A stretch of DNA of 16,286 bases from assembly GCA_016791085.1 (NCBI GenBank), contig JAEUNN010000272.1, positions 1-16,286 of the forward strand, given 5' to 3'. The first letter of the stretch is position 1. Every line of letters begins with the position of its first letter. The DNA comes from Rhodocyclaceae bacterium. Lineage in GTDB: Bacteria; Pseudomonadota; Gammaproteobacteria; Burkholderiales; Rhodocyclaceae. Under the pieces are notes generated by a model. The model did no database searches. It saw nothing but the letters and a program-made list of their open reading frames with translations, and was not told where the DNA came from. The position numbers and the translations under genes are program-made. Below, one piece after another: positions 8,494 to 15,525 of the stretch.

Positions 8494-8937
8494 GGTGACC
8501 AAGCCTCGCCTGCGATTGACGTTCTGGCGCGGCCTGCAAGTGGGCTCGCGCCACCCTGGTTGCGGCGATTGGCCGGCAACGCTGGCAGGATGTTCGTGCC
8601 ATGGACCTGACTTGCGTCGACGCTGCGCGCCGCCATGCCCGCCCTGTGTGGGGCAGTAAGTACGAGTGTAGGCGAAATGGAACTGCGCATCGCCCGGGCT
8701 GCACAGGCGCGAACCCCCCCGGCGTGGCGGCTTTAGTCGCCGGCCCCGGCAAGGGCGGCCCTGCGGCGGCAGGTGACGGATTACGGCTCGCCCTGGATGC
8801 GCGAAACTTTCAGAACGTGATGCGCGCGGCCTGCGCTGCTGCGGCGCCTTGCACTTAACTATCGGGGGCGCCTGCCCGACCGGCATTGCCCCTTACGATT
8901 TGCCCTGCGCATGCGGCCGGGACCGGCAGGCGGCTTA
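8494..8937. other. Intergenic region between CoA-transferase and dioxygenase
   Basis: This 444-bp stretch holds no gene I can support. It must contain the end of the dioxygenase transcript and the CoA-transferase promoter, both on the minus strand. A short GCCGG/CCGGC inverted repeat lies just after the dioxygenase stop, without a T tract. The frame of the CoA-transferase stays open through most of the region, but the translation is arginine- and proline-rich with no domain features. Confidence 0.5.
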
Positions 8938-9603
8938 TTAACCGCGCGCCAGCACGATGTCGAAACGGCCGCGCAGCAGGCCGGCGTCGCTGCGCAGCGC
9001 GATCGCCAGTCCGTGCTTGTGGCCGGCAAACGGGTCCTTGGCGATATGCGGGTCACCCTGAAAATACAGCTGCGTCGTGAGCGGCACGTGCAGGGTTTCG
9101 GTTACGCGGAAATGTATGTGGGCCGGCCGCGTCAGGCCGGCGTACTTTTCCAGGCCGGGCAGTCCCGGCGGTACGGGATAGCGGCCCGGCATCACGGTTT
9201 CGAATTCGTAGTGGCCGCGCTGATCGGTGAGCATCATGGCGCGCAAATGGAAATCGTGGCGTTCGGTAAAGTTGCCGGGCTTGCTGGTGTCGTACACGCC
9301 GGCGGCATTGGCCTGCCATATTTCGATCAGCGCGTTGGGCAGGGGCGAGCGGCAGTCGGCCGCATATACGGTGCCGGCGATGGCTATGCGCTCGCCGCTT
9401 TCGTCCGGTCCGGCGAGCCGGGTTTCGAACGGTGCGCCGAAACGATAGAACGGACCGATGATGTCCTGCTCGGTGGGCCGGCAGGCTTTGCCGGCGGCCA
9501 GCGCATCGGGCAGACTTGCCGCGCCGATCAGGGCCGCGCCGCCGAGCAGAAATTGTCTGCGTGACACATTTTGCGCGGGCCGCGGCAACAGGATTTTGTC
9601 CAT
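8938..9603 (-). CDS. Tat-exported intradiol ring-cleavage dioxygenase-like protein
   Basis: A 221-residue member of the intradiol dioxygenase family (catechol 1,2- and protocatechuate 3,4-dioxygenase fold), which uses non-haem Fe(III) to open catechol-type rings between the two hydroxyls. The N-terminus carries a twin-arginine signal, SRRQFLLGG at 14-22, a hydrophobic stretch and ALA at 35-37, so the folded enzyme should be exported. CRPTEQDIIGPFYR (41-54) is a family signature. The Fe ligands are expected to be Y104 (GVYDTSKPG), Y142 (PGRYPVPPG), H162 and H164 (RPAHIHFRV); all four are present with near-normal spacing. A GGAGG six bases before the ATG at 9603 fixes the start. Lengths of 200-260 are usual for the exported subgroup. 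The real substrate of exported members is mostly unknown. The gene stands alone, with gaps of 312 and 444 bp to its neighbours. Confidence 0.9.
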   Translation of the reverse strand: MDKILLPRPAQNVSRRQFLLGGAALIGAASLPDALAAGKACRPTEQDIIGPFYRFGAPFETRLAGPDESGERIAIAGTVYAADCRSPLPNALIEIWQANAAGVYDTSKPGNFTERHDFHLRAMMLTDQRGHYEFETVMPGRYPVPPGLPGLEKYAGLTRPAHIHFRVTETLHVPLTTQLYFQGDPHIAKDPFAGHKHGLAIALRSDAGLLRGRFDIVLARG

Positions 9604-9915
9604 TGTTTTCCTCCGGGTGGTCGGGTTGCGGGGGCTACGGCAAGAGCGTTCGATCTGCCGGCGCGCGCGGCGGCGGCTCGGACGCAATGAATCCAGCATA
9701 GATGCAAAGCGCGCCGTCAGCGCAGGCGGGCGCTGCGTGGGCGGGCGCGGCCTAAATGCGCGCGGGCGGGATGGAGGTCCGGACCGATTGCTGCGGCGAT
9801 GTTCGATGCGCGCGGCAAGGTCCGGATTTTTGCGCCGGAGGATGCGTGGCGCGACCGCCGCGGCATCGCCGGGCGTAGCGCCCGGGGCGCGCGTTGCAAC
9901 GGCCGCGCCGCGCGC
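9604..9915. other. Intergenic region between dioxygenase and periplasmic adaptor
   Basis: This 312-bp stretch contains the dioxygenase ribosome binding site at its left end and, near its right end, the GC hairpin listed separately. I see no good promoter match and no credible gene. Open frames crossing it have no domain features. Confidence 0.45.
9869..9885 (-). terminator. GC hairpin downstream of the adaptor gene, possible weak terminator
   Basis: A perfect 7-bp inverted repeat (CCGGGCG and CGCCCGG, three-base loop) lies 31 bp after the stop codon of the adaptor gene. No T tract follows on the minus strand, so it is not a standard intrinsic terminator. It may instead stabilise the mRNA 3' end or mark a Rho-dependent stop. 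Confidence 0.25.
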
Positions 9916-10824
9916 CTATTTGCGCGCGCCGCGATCGGATGCCGCGGCGGCGCGTTGCGCGCTGGTTTGCGGCAGCATGGGGAAGGCCGCGCGGCAGCGC
10001 ACGCCGGCCGGCAGTGCAAGTTTGGGATTGGGTAGTTCCAGGCGTACGCCGAAAGTTGCGCTGGCGGCGTCATGCACGCGGTCCACCACCTTCACGCTGG
10101 CGGCGTGCGGCGTGCCGCCGGGAATGTCGGGCAGCACGTCGATCTTCATGCCCGGGCTGATTTTGCCCCAGGCTTCCACGGGCAATATGACTTCCACGTT
10201 GAGGGTGCCGATTTCGGCAAGTTTAAGTATGGGTTTGCGGCCCACTCCGGCTTCGGCCAGTTCGCCGGGGCTCTGCAGGCGTTCCACGACCACGCCGTCG
10301 AAGGGGCTGCGCAAGGTTTTCTGGCGTATCAGTTCGTTCTGGCGGCTTAGTTCCAGTTCGGCGGACCGGCGGTTGTCCTGGGCGTCCTGCAGTTCCGCCG
10401 AAGCCAGGCGCTGGTCCGAGGCGGCTTCGTCGCGTGCCTGCGCGGTCACGAAATTGCGCTGATGCAATTCCTGCGCGCGGCTGAACTTGCGTTGCGTCAG
10501 TTCCACGCGCGACTCGCCGGCCTGTACCGCGCCCTGCATTTGCGAGCGGTGGCGCGCCAGCGCGGCGGCCGCGCGCTCCAGCGAAATGTCGAGCTGGGCC
10601 ACCACCTGGCCTTTTTGCACGGTGTCGCCGCGATCCACATTCACGCGCTCGATCAGTCCTTCGATGGGGCTGCGCAATTCGACCACCTGGCGCGGTTCGA
10701 TCACACAGTCGAAATCCGCCGCGCCGACGCCGGGCGCGCCGCCCAGGGCGAACGCCAGCGCGGCAAGGCGCGGCAGCCGGGCCGCGCAGCGCAGGGCATG
10801 CAAAACGCGAGACGCTTGCAACAT
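9916..10824 (-). CDS. Efflux-type periplasmic adaptor subunit (HlyD/RND membrane fusion protein)
   Basis: A 302-residue periplasmic adaptor of the kind that links an inner-membrane transporter to an outer-membrane channel. A signal peptide spans about 1-35 (ending VGA before ADF). The first half of the lipoyl (barrel-sandwich) domain is at 44-80, with SPIEGLIERVNVDRGDTVQK. A long helical hairpin follows at 82-170, and the second lipoyl half is at 171-205 (LRSPFDGVVVERLQSPGEL). A beta-barrel segment runs from about 207 to 285 (LNVEVILPVEAWGKISPG). There is no clear C-terminal membrane-proximal domain, so it is shorter than AcrA-type adaptors (about 380-400). The ATG at 10824 follows AGGA by six bases. 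No RND, ABC or MFS pump and no TolC-like channel lie beside it, so partner and substrate are unknown. Confidence 0.87.
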   Translation of the reverse strand: MLQASRVLHALRCAARLPRLAALAFALGGAPGVGAADFDCVIEPRQVVELRSPIEGLIERVNVDRGDTVQKGQVVAQLDISLERAAAALARHRSQMQGAVQAGESRVELTQRKFSRAQELHQRNFVTAQARDEAASDQRLASAELQDAQDNRRSAELELSRQNELIRQKTLRSPFDGVVVERLQSPGELAEAGVGRKPILKLAEIGTLNVEVILPVEAWGKISPGMKIDVLPDIPGGTPHAASVKVVDRVHDAASATFGVRLELPNPKLALPAGVRCRAAFPMLPQTSAQRAAAASDRGARK

Positions 10825-10923
10825 CGAATCCTTTGCCTTGGGGCGGCGTCAATCCGCATCCGTGCGACGGCGCGGGCGCCGCGGTGCCGGTCCCGCGCCG
10901 TTGCACCCGGTCGGCCGTGACGA

Positions 10924-10940
10924 CGGGCGCGCGGCGCCCG
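10924..10940 (-). terminator. GC hairpin between the DUF2520 and adaptor genes
   Basis: A perfect 7-bp inverted repeat (CGGGCGC and GCGCCCG, three-base loop) lies in the 256-bp gap about 140 bp after the DUF2520 stop. No T tract follows on the minus strand. It resembles the hairpin at 9869-9885 in size and composition. A terminator role is only a possibility. Confidence 0.2.
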
Positions 10941-11080
10941 CTTCAGCTCCGCGCCGGTGCGGTCCTGCCCGATCATATCGGCTTCGGCGGCATCCTGGCG
11001 TGCATTCGGCAACGCCTGCGCGCGCGCCCGGAACGTGGCCGGCCCGCAGCGATGCGCGATCGCGCCGTGCCGCCTTGGTG

Positions 11081-12010
11081 TCAGGCCTGCTCGCCGGTTT
11101 GCCCGGAGCCGGCCGCCGGCGGGATGTCCGCATAGAGGCAGGCGGCCAGCGCGGCGCGGCGTTCGGGCGGCAGTGCAAGCGCGAGGCGCAGCGCGAGCCG
11201 GCTCAATAGCCGATAGGCGGCGGCGATGTCGGCGTCCAGTGCCGCGAATGCTTCCAGTTGCCGCGCCACGGTGCCGGCGTCGCCGCGCGCGATGGGGCCG
11301 GTCAGCGCGCCGGCCGTGCCGAGGCGGTCGATATTTTCCAGCGCCCCGGTAATCAGCGGGCGCAGCGCCGGCCAGGCGTTTGCGCGCGCCACGCCGGCGG
11401 CTTCCATGCTGCACAGGGCCGCCTCCATGAGCGCGGTCAGGTGATTGCAGGCCAGCACCGCGCCGGCGTGATAGAGGGTTTTGCGGCTGCCGTCGAGGTC
11501 GAAACAAATTCCGCCCAAGGCCTGGAACAGGGGGCGCAGCACGGCCAGCGCGGCCGGGTCGCCTTCGCAGCCGCACCAGGTGCCGGCGAAATCGAGCACC
11601 GCCAGTTCCGGCCGTGCGAATGATTTGAGCGGATGTACCGACGCCAGCGCCGCGCCGCGTGCGCGCAGCGGGGCCAGCAAGTCGCTGGAGCGCGCGCCGC
11701 TGCAATGGAACACTATGCCGCCGGGCGCGACCGCCTCGCCCGCCGCCAGCGCCGCCGCAACCGCCGCGAGCGCGTCGTCGGGCACGGCGATGAGCGTCAG
11801 TTGGGCCGGTTGCAGATCGGCCAGGGCGACCGGCCGGCCGGCGCCTATGAAATCGCGCGCGGCGCGCGTGCCGGCGTCCGAGCGGCCGGCGATGGCGCGC
11901 AGTTCGATCAGGCCGGCGCCAGTCCACAGGCGCGCCAGGGTCTGGCCGAGCCGGCCCGGGCCGAGGAGATTCATGGTGGGCGGGGTGTGCGCCCGGTGGT
12001 CGTTTGCCAT
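11081..12010 (-). CDS. Rossmann-like / DUF2520 domain protein (putative NAD(P)-dependent dehydrogenase)
   Basis: A 309-residue cytoplasmic protein with the two-domain plan of 6-phosphogluconate/ketopantoate-type dehydrogenases. The N-terminal Rossmann fold has NLLGPGRLGQTLARLW at 14-29, carrying the GxGxxG turn (17-22). The strand LTLIAVPDDAL (71-81), HCSGARSSDLLAPL (102-115) and the strongly conserved SVHPLKSF (124-131) follow. The C-terminal helical DUF2520 half includes YHAGAVLACNHLTALMEAA (180-198) and ALTGPIARGD (235-244), all typical of the family. Substrate and reaction are not established for this family. The ATG at 12010 has a weak GTGGA upstream; an internal ATG at 11974, right at the Rossmann strand, is an alternative and would give 297 residues. 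It is divergent from the ribosomal operon and 256 bp from the adaptor gene. Confidence 0.88.
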   Translation of the reverse strand: MANDHRAHTPPTMNLLGPGRLGQTLARLWTGAGLIELRAIAGRSDAGTRAARDFIGAGRPVALADLQPAQLTLIAVPDDALAAVAAALAAGEAVAPGGIVFHCSGARSSDLLAPLRARGAALASVHPLKSFARPELAVLDFAGTWCGCEGDPAALAVLRPLFQALGGICFDLDGSRKTLYHAGAVLACNHLTALMEAALCSMEAAGVARANAWPALRPLITGALENIDRLGTAGALTGPIARGDAGTVARQLEAFAALDADIAAAYRLLSRLALRLALALPPERRAALAACLYADIPPAAGSGQTGEQA

Positions 12011-12341
12011 GCTTGCGTCCACTAGTCCGGAGCCACCGCGATGGCCACCTCCGACATGCGCCTTGTGCGGCGCAACAGGGATGCGGCGGCGGTTGCGTGA
12101 ATTCCTGTATCGGATGTCAAATCGGGGCATGCGCGCGGCCGCGCAGCCGCGGCCTGGCGTGAGTGTAGCGCCGCGCAAGCCGCCCGGACCGCCGTGCACC
12201 CATGCCGGGCGCGGCGCCAGGTATACTGCGCCACCCGCACCGGGCGCGGCATTTGCGTGCCGCCGCCGGTCGGACCGGGACCGCACTGTGGCGCCGGCAT
12301 CGGACCAGCCCGGCGCCTGCGCCATTTGCATGTTTGCCTGC

Positions 12342-12371
12342 TTGACGCAGGGCAAAATTTCCCGCTAGAAT
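12342..12371 (+). promoter_or_regulatory. Sigma70-type promoter of the rpsL-rpsG-fusA-tuf operon
   Basis: TTGACG (12342-12347) and TAGAAT (12366-12371) are separated by 18 bp. Each matches consensus at five of six positions, and the AT-rich spacer contrasts with the GC-rich surroundings. Transcription should start near 12378, giving a leader of about 94 nt before rpsL. Confidence 0.78.
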
Positions 12372-12387
12372 CGCGCCTCTTTACGTG

Positions 12388-12409
12388 GACCGGCCAATCG
12401 TAGCCGGTC
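12388..12409 (+). promoter_or_regulatory. Leader hairpin 1 of the rpsL transcript
   Basis: GACCGGC (12388-12394) and GCCGGTC (12403-12409) form a perfect 7-bp stem with an 8-base loop, which two outer G-U pairs could extend. It lies about ten bases after the predicted transcription start, so it would form at the 5' end of the mRNA. No function can be assigned from sequence. Confidence 0.45.
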
Positions 12410-12427
12410 TGGGCCCGCAAACAGGGT

Positions 12428-12450
12428 CTGCAGCCGGTGTTCGGCTGTGG
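12428..12450 (+). promoter_or_regulatory. Leader hairpin 2 of the rpsL transcript
   Basis: A 9-bp stem (seven Watson-Crick pairs and two G-U pairs) with loop GTGTT is centred at about 12439. TTTT (12455-12458) follows after four bases, and the rpsL start codon is 22 bases from the stem. It could act as a pause or attenuator, or as a binding site for a ribosomal protein; which of these is unknown. Confidence 0.42.
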
Positions 12451-12471
12451 CTCCTTTTGGATTTCGGAACC

Positions 12472-12849
12472 ATGCCAACAATCAATCAGCTCGTGCGCCG
12501 TCCGCGCGTGTCGCCGGTCACCAAGTCGAAAGTGCCGGCGCTCGATGCGTGCCCGCAAAAACGCGGTGTCTGCACTCGCGTCTATACCACCACCCCGAAA
12601 AAGCCGAACTCCGCTTTGCGTAAGGTTGCCAAAGTGCGCCTCACCAACGGCTTCGAGGTCATTTCCTACATCGGCGGCGAAGGTCACAACCTCCAGGAAC
12701 ACTCGGTCGTGCTGATCCGCGGCGGACGTGTGAAGGACTTGCCCGGTGTGCGTTACCACATCGTGCGCGGTTCGCTCGATCTGCAGGGCGTCAAGGACCG
12801 CAAACAGGCGCGTTCCAAGTACGGCGCCAAACGTCCGAAAAAGGCCTGA
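12472..12849 (+). CDS. rpsL: 30S ribosomal protein S12
   Basis: The 125-residue protein matches S12 along its whole length. S12 sits at the decoding centre and controls translational accuracy. Invariant blocks include PQKRGVCTRVYTTTPKKPNS (28-47), RLTNGFEVISYIGGEGHNLQ (56-75) and RVKDLPGVRYHIVRG (86-100). K43 and K88, the usual sites of streptomycin-resistance changes, are both wild type. D89 is the residue that is methylthiolated in many bacteria. The ATG at 12472 follows a short GGA-containing Shine-Dalgarno. It is the first gene of the operon, with 27 bp to rpsG. Confidence 0.98.
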   Translation: MPTINQLVRRPRVSPVTKSKVPALDACPQKRGVCTRVYTTTPKKPNSALRKVAKVRLTNGFEVISYIGGEGHNLQEHSVVLIRGGRVKDLPGVRYHIVRGSLDLQGVKDRKQARSKYGAKRPKKA

Positions 12850-12876
12850 TCGGTCATCAAGGTTTGAGAGGTTGCC

Positions 12877-13347
12877 ATGCCACGTCGTAGGGAAGTTCCC
12901 AAGCGCGATATCCTGCCCGATCCCAAGTTCGGCTCGGTCGATGTCGCCAAATTCGTCAATGTGCTCATGACGCGCGGCAAGAAGTCGGTTGCCGAGCGCA
13001 CGCTGTACGGCGCGTTCGATGCCATCAAGAACAAGACCGGCAAAGATCCGGTCGAAGTGTTCTCGCAGGCCGTGAATAACGTCAAGCCGGTGGTGGAAGT
13101 AAAAAGCCGCCGCGTCGGTGGTGCGAACTACCAGGTGCCGGTCGAAGTGCGTCCGGTACGTCGCATGGCGCTTTCCATGCGCTGGCTGCGCGAAGCCGCG
13201 CGCAAGCGTTCGGAAAAGTCCATGGGTCTGCGTCTGGCCGGCGAGTTGCTGGAGGCCGCGGAAGGCCGTGGTGCCGCGATGAAGAAGCGCGACGAAGTTC
13301 ACCGCATGGCGGAAGCCAACAAGGCGTTCTCGCACTACCGCTTCTGA
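12877..13347 (+). CDS. rpsG: 30S ribosomal protein S7
   Basis: The 156-residue protein has the usual bacterial S7 length. S7 starts assembly of the 30S head by binding the 3' domain of 16S rRNA and lies near the E site. It begins MPRRREVPKRDILPDPKFGS and contains VNVLMTRGKKSVAE (28-41), VEVKSRRVGGANYQVPVEV (73-91) and RRMALSMRWL (95-104). A GAGAGG about six bases upstream fixes the ATG at 12877. In E. coli S7 represses the str operon by binding the rpsL-rpsG spacer, which is about 100 nt there. The spacer here is only 27 nt, so a site of that kind would have to be smaller or elsewhere. Confidence 0.98.
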   Translation: MPRRREVPKRDILPDPKFGSVDVAKFVNVLMTRGKKSVAERTLYGAFDAIKNKTGKDPVEVFSQAVNNVKPVVEVKSRRVGGANYQVPVEVRPVRRMALSMRWLREAARKRSEKSMGLRLAGELLEAAEGRGAAMKKRDEVHRMAEANKAFSHYRF

Positions 13348-13370
13348 GCCCCGCCGCATAGACCCCAACA

Positions 13371-13404
13371 GGCCGCCTGATCGCGGGCGGCCGAGTGCTT
13401 TTTT
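13371..13404 (+). terminator. Terminator-like hairpin between rpsG and fusA
   Basis: GGCCGCC (13371-13377) and GGCGGCC (13386-13392) form a perfect 7-bp stem with an 8-base loop. Six T residues follow at 13399-13404. The six-base gap between stem and T tract is longer than in a strong terminator, so partial termination or pausing is more likely than a full stop. The T tract runs directly into the fusA Shine-Dalgarno (AAGGA, 13405-13409), so folding may also affect fusA translation. Confidence 0.45.
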
Positions 13405-13416
13405 AAGGATTTCGCT

Positions 13417-15513
13417 GTGGCCCGCAAGACCCCGATCGAGCGCTACCGTAACATAGGTATTTCCGCTCACATCGATGCCGGCAAGACGACTACCACCGAA
13501 CGCATCCTGTATTACACGGGTGTGAATCACAAGATCGGTGAAGTCCATGACGGCGCCGCCACCATGGACTGGATGGAACAGGAGCAGGAACGCGGCATCA
13601 CGATCACGTCTGCCGCGACCACCTGTTTCTGGAAGGGCATGGACCTGTCCTATCCGGAACACCGCATCAACATTATCGACACGCCCGGACACGTGGACTT
13701 CACGATCGAAGTCGAGCGTTCCATGCGCGTGCTCGACGGCGCCTGCATGGTGTACTGCGCCGTGGGTGGCGTGCAGCCGCAGTCCGAAACCGTATGGCGT
13801 CAGGCCAACAAGTACGGCGTGCCGCGTCTGGCATTCGTGAACAAGATGGACCGCACCGGCGCCAATTTTTTCAAGGTGCATGACCAGATGCGTCAGCGCC
13901 TGAAGGCCAATCCGATTCCGGTGCAGGTGCCCATAGGCGCCGAAGAAGGCTTCAAGGGCGTGGTCGACCTGATCCGCCAGAAAGCCATCCTGTGGGACGA
14001 AGCGTCCCAGGGCATGAAGTTCGACCTCGTGGACATTCCCGAAGACCTGCAGGACACGGTCGACGAATGGCGCGAAAAAATGGTCGAAGCGGCCGCCGAA
14101 GCCAACGAAGAGCTCATGGACAAGTACCTTGGCGACGGCGAACTGTCGGCCGAGGAAATCAAGCGCGGTCTGCGCCTGCGTACCATCGCCGGCGAAATCG
14201 TGCCCATGCTGTGCGGCTCCGCGTTCAAGAACAAGGGCGTGCAGGCCATGCTGGATGCGGTCATCGACTTCCTGCCGGCGCCGACGGACATTCCGCCGGT
14301 CAAGGGCACCAACGACGACGACAAGGAAGAAAGCCGCCGCGCCTCCGACGAAGAGCCGTTCGCCGCGCTGGCGTTCAAGATCATGACCGACCCCTATGTG
14401 GGCCAGCTCACGTTCTTCCGCGTCTATTCCGGTGTGGTGAATTCGGGCGACACGATTTACAACCCGATCAAGAACCGCAAGGAACGCGTAGGCCGCCTGC
14501 TGCAGATGCACGCCAACCAGCGTGAAGAAGTCAAGGAAGTGCGCGCCGGCGACATCGCCGCGGCGGTGGGTCTGAAAGAAGCCACCACCGGCGAAACGCT
14601 GTGCGACCCTTCCAAGCTCATCATTCTGGAAAAGATGGAATTTCCCGAGCCCGTCATTCACGTGGCGGTCGAGCCGAAAACCAAGAGCGACCAGGAAAAG
14701 ATGGGCGTCGCGCTGGGTCGTCTGGCGCAGGAAGATCCGTCCTTCCGCGTGCGTACCGACGAAGAATCCGGCCAGACCATCATTTCCGGCATGGGCGAGT
14801 TGCACCTCGAAATCATCGTCGACCGCATGAAGCGCGAATTCGGCGTCGAAGCCAATGTCGGCGCGCCGCAGGTGGCGTATCGCGAAACCATACGCAAGGC
14901 GGTCGAAGGCATCGAAGGCAAGTTCGTCAAGCAATCCGGCGGCCGCGGCCAGTATGGTCACGTGGTGCTGAAGGTCGAGCCGAACGAAGCCGGCAAGGGC
15001 TACGAATTCGTCGACGCCATCAAGGGTGGCGTGGTGCCGCGCGAATACATTCCGGCCGTCGACAAGGGCGTGCAGGACACCCTGTCGAATGGCGTGCTGG
15101 CCGGCTTCCCGGTCGTGGATGTCAAGGTCACGCTGACTTTCGGCTCCTACCACGAAGTGGACTCGAACGAAAACGCGTTCAAGATGGCCGCCTCGATGGC
15201 CTTCAAGGACGGCTGCCGTGCCGCTTCGCCGGTGCTGCTGGAGCCCATGATGGCGGTGGAAGTCGAAACGCCCGAAGAATTCATGGGCAACGTGATGGGC
15301 GACCTGTCGGGCCGTCGCGGCATCGTGCAGGGCATGGAAGACCAGGTCGGCAACATCAAGGTGATCAAGGCCGAGGTGCCGCTGGCGGAAATGTTCGGCT
15401 ATTCGACCACCATGCGTTCGCTGTCGCAGGGCCGCGCGACGTATTCGATGGAATTCAAACACTACGCGGAAGCGCCGAAAAACGTCGCCGACGCAATCAT
15501 CAATAAGAAGTAA
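13417..15513 (+). CDS. fusA: Translation elongation factor G
   Basis: The 698-residue GTPase has the normal EF-G length and drives translocation on the ribosome; together with RRF it also splits post-termination ribosomes. The P-loop AHIDAGKT is at 17-24, the switch I region RGITITSAATT at 59-69, DTPGH at 88-92 (with the catalytic H92) and NKMD at 142-145. Domain IV contains GGRGQYGHVVLKVEP near 508-522. The C-terminus has the domain V block GRRGIVQGME and ends with DAIINKK. Translation starts at GTG (13417), seven bases after AAGGA; the first codons read (M)ARKTPIERYRNIGISAHIDA, as in other EF-G proteins, so an upstream ATG is not needed. It lies 69 bp after rpsG and 12 bp before tuf, and is co-transcribed with both unless the upstream hairpin terminates. 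Confidence 0.98.
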   Translation: MARKTPIERYRNIGISAHIDAGKTTTTERILYYTGVNHKIGEVHDGAATMDWMEQEQERGITITSAATTCFWKGMDLSYPEHRINIIDTPGHVDFTIEVERSMRVLDGACMVYCAVGGVQPQSETVWRQANKYGVPRLAFVNKMDRTGANFFKVHDQMRQRLKANPIPVQVPIGAEEGFKGVVDLIRQKAILWDEASQGMKFDLVDIPEDLQDTVDEWREKMVEAAAEANEELMDKYLGDGELSAEEIKRGLRLRTIAGEIVPMLCGSAFKNKGVQAMLDAVIDFLPAPTDIPPVKGTNDDDKEESRRASDEEPFAALAFKIMTDPYVGQLTFFRVYSGVVNSGDTIYNPIKNRKERVGRLLQMHANQREEVKEVRAGDIAAAVGLKEATTGETLCDPSKLIILEKMEFPEPVIHVAVEPKTKSDQEKMGVALGRLAQEDPSFRVRTDEESGQTIISGMGELHLEIIVDRMKREFGVEANVGAPQVAYRETIRKAVEGIEGKFVKQSGGRGQYGHVVLKVEPNEAGKGYEFVDAIKGGVVPREYIPAVDKGVQDTLSNGVLAGFPVVDVKVTLTFGSYHEVDSNENAFKMAASMAFKDGCRAASPVLLEPMMAVEVETPEEFMGNVMGDLSGRRGIVQGMEDQVGNIKVIKAEVPLAEMFGYSTTMRSLSQGRATYSMEFKHYAEAPKNVADAIINKK

Positions 15514-15525
15514 GAGGTAATCGCT

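Larger units (their letters stand above)
12011..12471. other. Divergent regulatory region between the DUF2520 gene and rpsL
   Basis: This 461-bp stretch carries the rpsL promoter and leader at its right end (listed separately). The remainder has several inverted repeats: a 7-bp stem with a 4-base loop at 12137-12154 (GGCCGCG/CGCGGCC) and CCGGTC-G-GACCGG at 12266-12278. A TATACT hexamer at 12222-12227 could be a second -10 but has no -35 partner. A 19-codon frame from 12040 has no recognisable features and I do not call it a gene. Confidence 0.55.

Noticed and set aside
6373..8610. A 745-codon plus-strand open frame opposite the CoA-transferase
   Set aside because: It is the antisense shadow of a well-supported enzyme with an intact catalytic motif, and its composition is His/Ala/Arg-rich without recognisable domains.
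10701..11927. A 408-codon minus-strand frame spanning the DUF2520 and adaptor genes
   Set aside because: It is arginine-rich, crosses two supported genes in an alternative frame, and has no domain features.
12040..12099. A 19-codon plus-strand frame upstream of rpsL, considered as a leader peptide
   Set aside because: It lies about 240 bp before the rpsL promoter, so it is not in the leader, and it has no ribosome binding site or biased codon run.
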